This document shows positions 11,886-24,600 of a stretch of 60,763 nucleotides of DNA, piece after piece. Within the stretch, counting starts at the first letter, position 1. Each line of letters opens with the position of its first letter. The DNA comes from Poronia punctata (Eukaryota > Ascomycota > Sordariomycetes > Xylariales > Xylariaceae): contig MU401674.1 of NCBI GenBank assembly GCA_022579005.1, positions 1-60,763 on the forward strand, given 5' to 3'. The notes under the pieces were generated by a model. That model was not told the DNA's origin. It did no database searches and worked only from the letters and a program-made list of their open reading frames with translations. The translations under genes and the position numbers were made by a program.

Positions 11886-13795
11886 ATGGGGCAGGACGAG
11901 GGCCTCCACGCTCTGGGAGCCGAAGTTCTCAGAGCTATGTCGCTAGAGACGCTCAAGACCAAAATGAACAAATTCGCCGAAGACAAGATACCCCAATCCG
12001 AGATCTCACGAATTCTCATGGTCTGGTTTAACGAGCAGATAAAACAGGACGCTTTTACGCAGGATGGGATTCTACTTAAAACTTTCCTGAAGTTATTGTT
12101 GGTTTGTCACCGCATTGACATTGAGAATGATCCCTTTGCCCTAGAGCAGATGGGCAAAGCGTTCGAACAATGGCTTAGTGAAGAGGCCGCCAGTAGCCCT
12201 ATGTACACCCGAAGATACCTCATTGCACAAAAGGATGTCGATCGCCTCCTGAGGGAAATGAGAACAAATCTCCAGGGATCAGTTCCTCGCCCCCCTTCGG
12301 ATTACCGAGACGAACAGCGGGATGATGATGCACCGATTCTTCCACGCGCTGAGGATCTCAAGGGCATGAATATTAGGGGGGTTAGCACCAGAAAAGTAAA
12401 GGAGACTGGCCAGGAAGAATCTTTTGTCCAGAATTGGTCCAGCAAGCCTACGAAGTCCGGGCGTAAAACTAAGTCACAGGCCTCTGCCTGTGACGTCTCT
12501 GTTCCGCCACCAACAAATTACCTCTGCAAGCGTTGTAATGAGCCAGGTAGGACATTCCAATTATATTTCACCGCTGAGACTATTGGATTAATAATCCTCT
12601 AGGGCACTGGATTCAACTTTGCCCGACAAATATCGACCCTGATTTTGACTTGGCCCCCTGCGACTATTATTGTAAGTTGTGTGGTCGAAGGGATGCTCAC
12701 TTTTCCGCTTTTTGTCCACAGAACTCGCATGAGCTCTCTTTGGCGCAACGACGCAAGCGCACAAGCTTAGTCGATGCACCCCACCGTCAACTGCTAACCA
12801 AAGAAGACTCTCATTACCGAGACCGAGAATCGTCAAGGCGGCAGTCTCCCGGTCACTCTCGATCCCGCAGCCCCGGCCGCAGACGCTCGCACTCAAGTAA
12901 GTCAGACGGCGATGACTCGGCTGATATTGCCTGGACTTGCCGGGTACAACGTCAACTATCGCCGTCTCAGGGGGAATCATATGTGCCTCCTTATACAGCC
13001 AACGCCCGTCTCTCCAGACGGCGTCGTAAATATAGGGATTTGGACAAAAATAAGAAGAAGGATGCTGAGTTCAGCTATACGGAAGATCTATATACAGATC
13101 ATGGGCCCACAACTGCCACCAATGTTCGCCAAGGCCGCGCCCTCGGTAAAACAAAACGGCAAAGGAATGCAAAACTCGACAACGCACGCGATGAGAAAAC
13201 AACGAAGGGTAGGCTCGCATATGACGATGTCATCTATGAGGATATCGGTGCAGATTCGTCAGCCTCCTCTCCTCTTGCCGCTCCTTTGCACAATGGCAGT
13301 TGCAGTTCAAGTAAACGAGCCGAAGCACTACAATGCATACCACCCTCAGCGATGGTAGACTCTCCTGATATTGACGATTCTCACGTAAAATGTGACGAGT
13401 TTCTGCGTGCATTGTCAACCGAGTTCCTATTAGGCCCCTTGCCCCGGGGACCCGATACTGATATGAACAGTGTGGAACCGGACATGGGCAACAGGACGGC
13501 AGGAATCAGGGTTGAAACTGACAACGCTTCGGACACAGCCGACGAAATCGAGGAAGTCTTCAACCGCCGGCTCATCAAGTGTCCTCCATTTAGCCCCAAA
13601 GTCGTGTCCATGTTTCAAAATCGAGAAAATGCCATAATCAATCGCCACACTAACCGCAAAACGGCTTGGCAGATGATCGAGTTAGGCAACGGCAAGGATA
13701 AATATTCTTCTCATAAAGAGCTCGTTGTTTGGCGCCCCCAATTGGCTTTTCGTCCGCCGACGATGGACAATGTTGGTAATACCCCTATGGGTTGA
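11886..13795 (+). CDS. Tandem zinc-knuckle protein with Arg/Ser segment (2 exons, 617 aa)
   Basis: Exons 11886-12546 and 12603-13795; the 56-nt intron splits the first knuckle. After splicing there is a CX2CX4HX4C knuckle (Cys214, Cys217, His222, Cys227; CKRCNEPGHWIQLC) followed by PTNIDPDFD and a second CX2CX5HX4C site (Cys244, Cys247, His253, Cys258). The form GHWIQLCPTN resembles the knuckle of the Mpe1/RBBP6 group, but no ubiquitin-like or RING domain is visible. The N-terminal ~150 residues are helical and acidic. A short RS-rich stretch (SRSRSPGRRRSHSS) follows the knuckles and the remainder looks disordered. RNA binding in the nucleus is the reasonable inference; the exact role is unknown. 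The frame remains open upstream of this ATG, so the true start could lie further 5'. Confidence 0.78.
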
Positions 13796-14488
13796 GTGTC
13801 TTCTAGTCCTATAACCAAACCATAGTAATGTGGTTGTGGGACCGATCAGGATATTGGCGGTAGTGGGAAGGGCCGCGCGGCATGGTCTGGCTAAAAGCTC
13901 CAGATCATTTATCCCTTGTGCCCCTGGGACATATTGTCCGTGGGAATATTGCGAGATTACATCGAGGAAGTACGAGTATAGAGAGGCTGCTTTGTAGCTA
14001 TGTGCGTTCATGGGTGTATAGGGTCGGACTCAAGCGGATTATCCGGGAGCCCGCACTCAACTAAAGATACACCAAGATATTGGCTCATATGGCCTGGTCG
14101 GTACCTATTGCTCTCATTCGGTGACCGAGCTAAAGTACGTTGGCGCCGGTGGGAAGCACATAGTTATCCGTCTAGCTTTCCCAATAGACGTGATCGTGGT
14201 CCTTCCAAGCGAGCTTGTTTTGCGGTTGAATAGTGAGACTGCCCATCTCGTGCAGACATTTTCGAGCAGTCTCTTAACGTGTTGTTGATGTTATTCCCAA
14301 TGCCTGCTCCCACGATGAAGAACACCTAACGCCGCAGCCTGAAACGCCAACAGAAGTATAAACCCACCGTCTCTCTTTCTATTAAGCCTTCGCGCACACG
14401 CCTTGCCTACCGTTTGCTTCGTCCCTTTCGCTCTTGCCGATTTCGCACCCACGGCTCCGGTCCGGCGAGACTTGGAATCCGCAGCTCG
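13796..14488. other. Convergent 3' intergenic region
   Basis: 693 nt between the stop codons of the zinc-knuckle gene (+) and AP-2 sigma (-). No gene is supported. Confidence 0.5.
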
Positions 14489-15078
14489 CTACTCTAACTT
14501 GTCCAGGTGTTCGAGACGAGTGAGCACAACCTGCTTACTCGTCTCCTCAATCTCGCCAGCTAAGAAGACCTCGTCCAGGATAGCGTAGACCTTGTAGAAG
14601 TTAAAGACGAGGTCGAGCTCACAGACATTGCCGAAGAAAGCGTCGAGGACCTCGACGAAGAAATGTATGGCCTCGAGGTAGGCAAGTTCGTTATCGTTGG
14701 TATCGACGCAGGCACAGAAGAAGAGACCGGCGTAACGTCTATACACGACCTTGTGGTTCCGAAACTCGACGAAATTGGACTGATATTTCTGATCGCGGGG
14801 CGCTACGAGACGATGGACCTGACATTTGTTTAATATCATTGCCTTGCCAAGGTCGAAAAGGGGGAAAAGGAGGAAAGAAATAAAGAAATCCTCTTACCTC
14901 GCCTTTGAGCTTGATCTTCTCGTCGTCGGTATACGGAACATACCACTTTGCTAACCGGGTCTTGCCCCTGTTTGTTGTTGATTTGAGTGTTAACGGACCT
15001 AGGTTTCTTTTTCCATGTATACATTGTATAGAATCGATCTACTTACTGCCGGTTTTGTATCAAGATAAAGGACAGCAT
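14489..15078 (-). CDS. APS2: AP-2 clathrin adaptor, sigma (small) subunit (3 exons, 143 aa)
   Basis: Exons 15078-15047, 14967-14898 and 14818-14489, with two 79-nt introns. AP-2 sigma is the small longin-fold subunit of the plasma-membrane clathrin adaptor that binds dileucine cargo. The full length of 143 aa equals the family norm. [11 protein letters not shown] (exon 1) joins to [20 protein letters not shown] (start of exon 2) and then [20 protein letters not shown] (exon 3). The C-terminal half contains [37 protein letters not shown] and ends EHLDKLE, typical of sigma-2 rather than sigma-1 or sigma-3. Nothing is missing; a housekeeping gene. Confidence 0.97.
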
Positions 15079-16824
15079 CGCGTTTGAGGTGCTGTGTGTT
15101 TGGGGCGCGGTTTGGCGATTGCTGTCTTTCTAGGCTTTACTGCATTCTCAATTCGGATTTAAGGACCTTGACGGCGCATTTGGTAGCATCCTCTCCAGTA
15201 CGCAGGGTTGTACGTAACTTGCTTAGCTACATGTATGTAACTTTAGACTAAGGTAGCTGCTAACCAATTCAGGTTAGTGGGTTAGGTAGTGACAAAAGGG
15301 AGCCCCGGTAGGAGCATAATTTCATACAAAGTAAGGTTTGTTCAACTTTCTTGCCGGATTGGAAGATACCTTCCTCTACGGTTCTCCATGGAAAATGATT
15401 TATAATTTAACCTTTACTGAGAAGGACAGTAGAAGCCTGGGTCTTCCGGAGCTCTTTGCAAATCCACCGTTGTCGTGATGCTACCTCCCTACACATGCTG
15501 TTGTGTTGTTATGAGTTGAATGTGATATATTATTCCAAACCCAAGGAGTTGCCTTGATTGCAAACTATGGGCCTAACTAGGTAATACTGAGTATTACCAT
15601 TACTGTTGAAGGAAAAGTATGGCCGTGATGTTTTTGTGTAGAGTATATTTTTGTATTATCTATATCCCCTCAGGGCGGCTCAAGGAAACAGCAGGTACAC
15701 ACTTACTGAGGATTAGAGAGTCCAGCAATGTTTCCTCTGCTTTGGCATCCTACACGCATATGATCTTTGAAATGAGACTCTTTAATATTGTATTACAACG
15801 TAGGTACTTATATAACAAACAGCTGCGTCAACACAAATTAGATATATCTACTCATACCAAATCAAAAAGATGTATACTATTGGGTATGTAGATAACCGTC
15901 TTCTAGAAGTGCTTTGTATGTATATATCGGTGGCTTAGGTTACAGAGTTATTACACTTTTGTATGTAACCGTAGTGTTCAAGGTCATAAATGCAAAAAGA
16001 CTGGAACGCTGTAAATCGGCGTGTCCCTCGCTAGGTTAACCTAGGCGTGGTATGTATGAAGGTAAACAACAGATTTGTCTGAGACTTCTGTTCACCCTTG
16101 GACAGAACATCATACTTGAGAAGGTTATTACATATTGCTGTCCTTTAACTTTCCACAACCAAGTTCATCTCAAAGACCAAATTAACTACCAACTGCTTAA
16201 TCCAAACCAGGTGAGCATGATATCCCTAGCTTGGTGCTTCCGTCGACATCCACTAAGCCGACTCTAACTTTTAAAAGGATTACGTCTCATCAAAGGACAA
16301 GGACTTCATATTTACGCAAAGCCAAAGACGTCCAAGCTGTCTGTCTTGGGTTATCACAGCCGTGGCTTTTTTTTATAGACGGAATAAACTTGGTTATCCT
16401 GCGGTCAAAGACTAAAGTGGTCTGTTATTCTCTTGTTGGATACATTCTTCGCTGGACCCCTTGAGGTCTCTCCGATAGGGCCTTGGATCAAGTTCGGTAG
16501 AACCTTTTGATCCCTACCTACCTAGGTACTTATCACATATTCGATTCTACTTGGACATTTTAGCTCCAAACAGCCACTTCGACAGGAAAACAAGAGGGGA
16601 GGAAGGAGCAGGGGACAAGGGGATGAGAAGGGGAAGCCCAAGTTGGACCTCGAACTTTTCATTCTGTTCCCCACGGTACCTTCACAGTTGGTGTGGACCA
16701 TACCAGGTACCTAAAGTACTTACTTCAAATCAACTTTCTTGCAAAGGCCTGCCTATCTATTGCGACCCGAGTATCACATTGTACTCGCCAATTACCTAGG
16801 CTCGTCATTGTCTTTTCTTTCAAG
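15079..16824. other. Intergenic, no gene seen
   Basis: 1.75 kb separating the divergent AP-2 sigma and Clr2 genes. A few CCTACCTAGGTA words occur around 16510-16530. Only short unrecognised frames. Confidence 0.5.
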
Positions 16825-18689
16825 ATGGCGACTCGAAAGACGAAAGAAACAAAGTTTTCAGATACCGAGTATCAATATGCAGACGCGATTCCCTTTTATA
16901 TATGGCGCAGCGACGGTACCGAGATGCCAGCGGAATATAACCACTATCAGAAGGTCGAAGAGGGCGCAAAACCCATCCTAGAATGGCAGAACAAGCTGGG
17001 TCAGGCCCTAGCTGCCGAACTCATGCCAGAAGCGAGTAGGTACCATCTCCCCAGCGAGATGCCTTGTAGATCTAACAAGCCGCAGGTGGCCAGTTTTTCC
17101 TAGCAGAATTTCCCGAACATTACCATTTAAGGTGGTACCAGAGTATGGCATGCCCTGCCTCCCTTTCTTTTGGAGTCTGGGTGCGGTGCTAACACCTGCG
17201 TTTAGCCAAAGAGGAGAATAAGAAGAACCAGGCTAAGCACTACTATCTGTTCGGTTATCCCGAGGATCCTGGTGCCAGCAAAGCCCGCAAATACTTCCGC
17301 TCCCCGAACCAGTTTCTGCCTCACCTTCTCTGGTTGATAGGCGAGTCCAACGACAGAGGCGATTGTGCTTGTGAGTTCTGCTCAGGGTCCAAGCCGATAA
17401 CAAGCAAGTCAGCCAAGACGATCCCGAAGACGCCGTCAACCATTGCCGCACACGTACCTTCCCTTACCCCCCCTAGTGCGGCCTCCTCGACGTCTTCGTC
17501 GTCCACAATTGCTCCCACGCCCAGTGTTAGTGCAGGCACTCCCATACCCCAAAACACCAACCCACCTCCGGCTTCAGGTCCATCTTCGACGTCCAATGGA
17601 AAGGCGAAACCCGTTGGCCGTCCCCCAGTTGCTTCTCAGCAGCCTGCCCAGGGCGAGGTCCAAGCAGTCGCTCCCGCGCAGACCTCTACCACAACTGTTA
17701 ACATTGTTAATGAGTACGATGCCCTGTTTAGGCCAGGAGAGGCCGTATGGTTCAGGAATAATAACTCGTGGCGTGTGGGCATGGTTCTCACGTTTACCAG
17801 AAATCCTTCTGTCCTTTCTATCATCCCATTCGCACATCCACTCTACCAGACCCAAGAAGTAGTCAAGGAGGAATCCGACGTCCGGCCGTTCCTCGCCTTC
17901 AGTATCCCCCAGATCTCGCCCGCTTTGGAAGAACTCAAGGGTGTCGCGTTGGCTGAGATCAACTGGGAAGCCCTCCAGGAGCGATTCGACACTAAAAGTG
18001 ACCCTTCTAGACAAGAGGCCCTTGCGGTGGAGGCGACAAAACTGGCCGCCGTCCGAGTAGATCAATGCTATTCTACCTTCAACCCGTACGGAACTGTAGA
18101 GAAGCACGATGTTTATGGTGGTATCTTTCTGGGCGCCGAGAAGATATGCGTGGGAGAGGCAGTGCGTATTAGGCTATCACCTGAACAACAAGATCAGCCT
18201 ATGGAGAAGGGGATGCCCGTAGTCATGGTTGTCAGGAGGGTACTGATTGACCGGGAGACGGAAGCGTTGGTGTTTGAGGGGAGTCTGTGGCGATTGAAGC
18301 ATGTTGCCTTGACCCAACCGGCTACTAACCTCGGCCAGGAGCATTTGCCGGCGGCCATGCATGGCGAGAAGGAGTTTAGAGACGGGCTTCTCCGGGATAG
18401 TGGCTGGCGTGTAGACTGGCTCCTGATGAACCAGAGCATTATGGCGGACGAAGCTACGATCCGCGGGCGTTTCTACGAGACACAACGACTGACACCTCTC
18501 CTCAATCCCGTCAAGTTCCAGGAAATGCTCCATAACCGGCAAATCGAGGATATCCAGAATCTCTTGAACAACCGCGGCGACTCTAAGGGACCCAGGGTTG
18601 GGGCTGTGGTGAACAGGGCCTTGGCTGTTGCTGGCGCCGTTCCTGATGGCATCCTCGCTTCGCTGGGGCCCGATGTGGTAGAGAATTAA
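16825..18689 (+). CDS. Clr2-like transcription-silencing protein (2 exons, 564 aa)
   Basis: Exons 16825-17035 and 17206-18689, joined by a 170-nt intron with branch GTGCTAACAC. It resembles cryptic loci regulator 2, the fission-yeast SHREC subunit that scaffolds heterochromatic silencing in the nucleus. The N-terminal Clr2 domain is seen as HYYLFGYPEDPGASKARKYF, then SPNQFLPHLLWLIG and the Cys pair in CACEFC. A Ser/Pro/Thr-rich low-complexity linker covers roughly residues 160-240. The C-terminal half has PGEAVWFRNNNSWRVGMVL, the start of the second (BAH-like) Clr2 region, and continues to the stop. Whether the locus is a true Clr2 orthologue or a paralogue cannot be told here. Confidence 0.85.
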
Positions 18690-21600
18690 CCTTTTTCGTG
18701 TCACATATCGGTGTTTGCAAGTTGGGTCGCTACGGTTACGCCTACACCTCACCATCACTGGTGACATGGACTGGCTGGCTAGTAGTATGCGGTATATCTG
18801 TCCTAGGTTACTTTAGGCCTGTTTAAACACCATTCGTGTCGCGAGCATAGTATATGTACAATAGAAGTTTGAACTCGGCGCATGTGTAAGAGTGTGTCAG
18901 TAGAGTAGCTAGAATAAGCACGGCTTTCATTTTTCGAAATTTCTTGATGCACGCGTCCCAATGACGATTCGTGAGAATATATCTCTCGTTGCTCTCTGCC
19001 ACCTAAAGGTAGAAGACGGCAAAAGGTACAGACAAGCTGAAAATTACATATAGGCAACAGTCCCCGCCTGTCTCTATCAAAATTCATCAGCTGTTGTTCA
19101 TGTCAACCCTACACCTAAAATAGAAACCCTATTGAGAGATACCAGATTATTGCGCAATCATTCCGGACTCCGGCATTTTAAAGGAATATTCATTCCCCTG
19201 AGCAAGGAAAGAAGAAGAAAAAGAAGAAAAGAAGCCACGTTGCCTCATGGAAGATGACGCATCAAGAGGCGTTTTTTCCCCGGATGGTATGTGTAAGACC
19301 AAGACAAGTCTCAGATGGCGATAACAGGATGGACAAACACAATCGTGGATATATCATACGTGTAGGTAATTATATGCTAGATTAGGTATTATACGATATG
19401 ATTATTTACACAGTAAAAACGAGACCTGTTCTGAGACAATGTGGTGTGGCTATGAGACGCAAAGCTTACCTAAACCTTACAATGTCTCATTACCTACTTA
19501 CACAGACACACACGTGGTTTGTTTCCAATCCCGACGGCATGGTTTAGGTTCCCTTGCTGCTGCCTACATTAGACTAGTTAGGCTTTCTTTTCCCCAGATC
19601 AGATGGACAGATGTGACTCGTGAGTTAAGTGAGGCTGAGACATTGTGAATGCCTTGCTTACATGTACGAATAGATACTGTACTACTTACCTACTCGTACT
19701 TTTCGTAAAGTGTGCCGGATCGTCAGAATGCGACCCGACCCCGTGATTCCTTTTGCTTTTTCTTTTCCCTTTTTTTTTTTACTCTCTTGGGAAGAAACGC
19801 GTAATAAGGTGTAAATAGGGCTGTGGTCAGTAAGTGTGGTGCGGGTGCGGGTGCGGTGTGGAGTGGAGTTTGTTGTTGATCATTGGGTGCTAGTTTTTGA
19901 CATGTGGTAATAATCTCTGGAAAAAAATAGTCGTCTTTAGTTGGGAACTAGACTATGGAGTAATAGATCATAGCGCTGGTGATTGATGAAAAAAAGAAAA
20001 GACAAAAGAAAAAGATTTGCGATAGACACGTGTAAGTCTTACTAGCGTACCTACGTATAGATTAAGGCTGGAGGGGAGGGGGGGGGGAAGAACTCGCAAA
20101 ATTAAATATGATATCGGTACTGTGATTAAGTTGACGTGTATTACCTAATCTAAGGGTAGGTTTATCAATATCAAAGTCAGAGCCCACCTCAGTGAAGAAG
20201 CTCTTGTCTTGATTAGACTGGCCAAGGGGTGGGAAGAACGTGGTAGGTAAATGATGGTGGATTTTTTTATTGAGATGCGGGAGACAGTCCGTATCACGAT
20301 AATAACTGTAACCTCTAGCCAAGAGCTTTGACTAAATACTAGAGAAATAAAACTATACTCGTACCTTACCTCTACCTAATAACGGGCGTCCATATCTCAT
20401 ACCTGTAAACGAATGGCGCAATTACAATCTCGCCAACAATCCCAGTACCTAGGGAAGATTTTCCGTGTCCGCGTGGTTTCACCCCAGAGCCCGAACCAAG
20501 GTAGCGGGATATAAGAAAATTAAAGGGTTGTTTGTCTGCTCAGGCTGTGCGAAATAATTATACCTATATAACCTACTCGCTACGAGTACGTGGTCACTGC
20601 CATGTCCAATCCAAGTTCGTCTGTCAAGCGGTTCGGTTCGGTTCGGTTGTGCTTTGTAGCAAACCCCATAAACGGCCGTTGTTGTCATATGTACCTACAG
20701 TGCGCTGTCAAAAGGCCTCGTGTGCGCGTAGAATACCTAGACTAGGAGAAGAGGGACTGGGATAAGCCCTGTCCCACGATACCTAGTCTACCCCGGGATG
20801 TGGGGGTGCGTAGTGTTGTTTTTGCTCGAGGCTGGAAATTGAAAACCATCACTGATCGATATTATCCCAGGAGTAGGTACATCAACAAATATTTGGCACA
20901 GTAACTAGTGTAGAAAAGATATTTGTTCGTCGCATTGCTGTCGCGTCGCTTTTGCGCTACTTACTACGATACTCGTACTTGTATGCGCATTCAAACTCGC
21001 GACATATGCGCCTGATACTTCCATCAACCTGTAGGTAATTATATGACAGTTTACACACTACCTACCGTACCAAATGAAAGATTAGATAATCATGGACTAA
21101 ACTGAAGAGAAAAACAACCATGATCAAGTACCTAACCTACTCCTATTCAATCCTAAAAGAACTTATCGCCGAAAAAGGCCCCCGCCTTCGGCCAGAATGA
21201 GCATCAAACATAAGGTAGCCAGGACAGACCCCCGCAAGGAGACTGACTACCCACATAATTATATCTACAGTTGTCAAGGGTGATGGTGTGGGGGGTGCGG
21301 CCTTGATACCGACACCCGTTCAATTCTGAATTCCGGTTCTACACAGTACATAATCCATAGAGTGGGGACAGGTCGGACGGAGTCCGCACGTATGAACTAC
21401 GGTTATTAACCGAATATAGAAAGGTTGGAAGCGCTAACTTGGGTATGTCACAATTGCACGTGTACGTTACCTAGACTACTTGTATCTAGGTTGCAAAAAT
21501 ACCTTGCCTTTGACCTAACCTATCTACGTTACTCGTAGAGTAGAATTCAAAAGTCAGCTTGTGTACATGTATGTAGTTTTCACCCCCGTCGGGATTTATC

Positions 21601-24600
21601 TAGTAAAATGACTAAACCTATCTAGAACTTATCTCCTATTCTATGTCCGATACGATCAAGATACCTATTTAGCACCAAGTAGGTATCACTCTGCCCCCCT
21701 TTAAAGACTAGACTAGGTTAGGTGGAGGTGTCGTAGTGATGGCCTAGGCCTGACTGAGCTCGGCTGGTCTGGGCTAGTCTACTTCTTTGCTTCCGCGGAG
21801 ACGTGTTTGACAGCTTACATAAACTGCCGAAAATAGGTGCGACAGTATCAAAGGAAAGATTTCTTGTTCGTAGAAGAGGGGGGGTATGAGACTATCAGAT
21901 TGGTATCTACGAATATCATCTGTTCGTGGTAGGTAGCAGCTATTTTTATTTTTTGTTTACCTATTTGTTTGTTGTTTGGCTACGGGCTGACAACAGACTT
22001 TGTCCCTCCCTTTTCCAGGTCACGCGAGTAGATGCATCAGCGTACGAGATGTTGTGAACCGCGAGGATAAAAGAGAAAAGGGGGGGAGTGGGAACGACAG
22101 TAAGATTGTGCGCCAGAACTCTTGTCAGCTGTATTCTCAATTCATCTATCTGCGCCGCCAACATGCATGGATCGACGACCCGACAATCCGGTAGTTGGAT
22201 GGATAAATGGTAGGTAAGCCGGCTTAAGCATCTGACCAACTATTATTTCCCCCCCCCTCTCCGAACTTTACTAGCTGTTCTGAAATTTGCATATTGCTTG
22301 TACTAGGTAACAAAAAAGGGCGGTCATGATTAGTTGAGGATAAACGAATTTTCTGGTGTTGAGGGGTGGTGGTTAGATTGAGATGGTATCGTCTTTCTTT
22401 GGCGGTACTTGTATGTGTACGTGTGTAATGGTTTCTAATTGGACAAAATTAGCAAGATTGGGCGGCAATTGACCGAACGAAATAGACGATGGCCAATCGA
22501 CCTACTTTATCCGGTAGAATGATCGACTCGACCGGGTGATTGAGTGTTAATACAGTATGGTACTTTAAGAGATACTATCATGACATACGGTAGTATTGCA
22601 ACTTTTGTTCTACGAATAAAATTAGTCTACGAGTAGGTTAGGAGACAATGCAGGGTTGATTACCTTCAGTATAGGGTAAGGTTACTTTAATTGGGAAAAC
22701 CAACTCCTACCCTACCCTAAAAGAGGGGGAAAGAAGACGTGGGGAGAATTGAGAAGTGTATTCGTACACGTACATCAAAACACGATAGTAAGCTCGAAAG
22801 CGACGTGTGATTAGGTATTTGATAACGCATCAAAATATGAATGCAGTCGTAGATAGTTTAAAAAGTTGCGACCTCGGTAACACCCAAGCCAAGCTGTCAT
22901 CTCCAGAGTTGAGAGTCGAGACCCTACCCCCCCCGTGCCTGCCATCCTGCGTGGTTCAATCCCCCTCTCCTTTTTACCCAAGCATCAGGTCTGCCAAGGA
23001 TCAGCCGCGCCAATACTCGTATGTGCCTGTACCGACAAATTGGTAGCGGTTTTCCTTATGTAATGGGAATATTTATTTGAAAAGAGTTCCATTGTATTAA
23101 ATTAATTGGGATTATACTGGAGTATATTATAGGCTATAGCGATTTTCTCGTGGGTTTTGAGAACCCGAGGGCCGGGCACCGGGGCATTTTGACACGTCAC
23201 ATTGTGTGTGCAATGAAAACGTTTCCGGCCAATGTGGCACGAGCACCGCAGACAGAGCGCAGAAAGCGGTGAAGACAAATTTTCTTCAAACGTTAACTGG
23301 TAGAGCGGGAAGATGGCGCATCCACAACCAAACAAAACCGCCAGCTCGTTCCGCGCTGCTGGGACCAAAAGTCATGCGGTCGAGCCACGATCCCGCTGGG
23401 AAGGTACCACTTGCAAAAATGGCCGCAGGTCCTGCCGCACATTCTATTCGCACTGCGTTGTTGTCGCGACTCCGCAGGAAAACTTGCGAAAAGGGGAGAA
23501 CCCAAATCCCAAGACAATGGGACTCAGTTATATTCTGTTCAATCATGAGCTACCCCGTACCCGCTACCGACCTGTCAGCCGGCCTATCGTGCCCTGCAAT
23601 ATCAATCTGGTGGCTTAGGAATCGTACAGCGTTGGGTTTCTGTGGATAAACAGTCCTCTCGCGTGCTCTAGATAGATTTGCTGTCCCGTTTCTATCCCAC
23701 ATTTATTCCACAAAGTGACACGAGGAGTTGCGACGGGAGCAGGAGAACGAGGCAGGGGGGCAGGGATCATGCGTTCCGCCGCATTGGTAATGAGTAAGAA
23801 GGGAGACATAGCTGAACAACAGGTTGAGATGGTATTCCGTAAAACAAGTCAAGCAAGTTATCTAATATCTCGTATTTTGCCCACTTTGCTTCATTCCAGC
23901 GCGCGTCAAATACGGTTTGTGCTGAATGTCCGTGATACAGGTGGTTGTCTTTTGGCAAGCCTAACCAACCACACTGGTGCTTTCCACTAAACCCAGGTGG
24001 GAGGTCTACGAGTACGTCTACGAGTAAGCACGTGTAAGTAGGTATTTACCTACCTACTCCGTCGTCGCATTTCCCAGAACGCATCACGATAGGGACATAT
24101 TGCTCACTCTATACCCATCAGCTGTCGGCTGACGACATTCCAAGGCCTTTTCCCCTTGCTTCATTGGCCGGAGAGGTACCACACAGCGATAAATGTAACC
24201 CTTTATGTCTCTTTACCAACCAGTATATCTATATTACCTACGTACTCGTAGGTCAAAAAGTGCCTTGGAAAGGCAGAAATTCAGGTATAGCCACGCAAGT
24301 CAAGGCAGGACAAGGATTATAATACGGAATGGACGTCATTGTGAGCCGATTTGTTTATCTGATAGAGTAGGATCAAGCTAGAAAATAGGGCAAAATAGGT
24401 ACACATCTAGAAGCTACACATAACCTCATCCTACGTCCATCTAGGATAAAACGGGTAGGTTGGACAAATGTACACGTAGGGCAGTCCTCTTCTACACTTA
24501 CCTAACCTTAGGTAGTAGGCAGGTACTACTGTATTTTGCTTACCCAAAGGGGGCCAAACTCGGACTAGGTAGGTTATACCGTTATACATTACTTACATAA

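Noticed and set aside
17574..18107. 177-codon minus-strand frame under the Clr2-like gene
   Set aside because: Antisense to a conserved coding exon; its sequence shows no protein family features.
23206..23649. 147-codon plus-strand frame overlapping several other open frames
   Set aside because: Several frames are open at once because of base composition; no family resemblance and no splice-supported extension.
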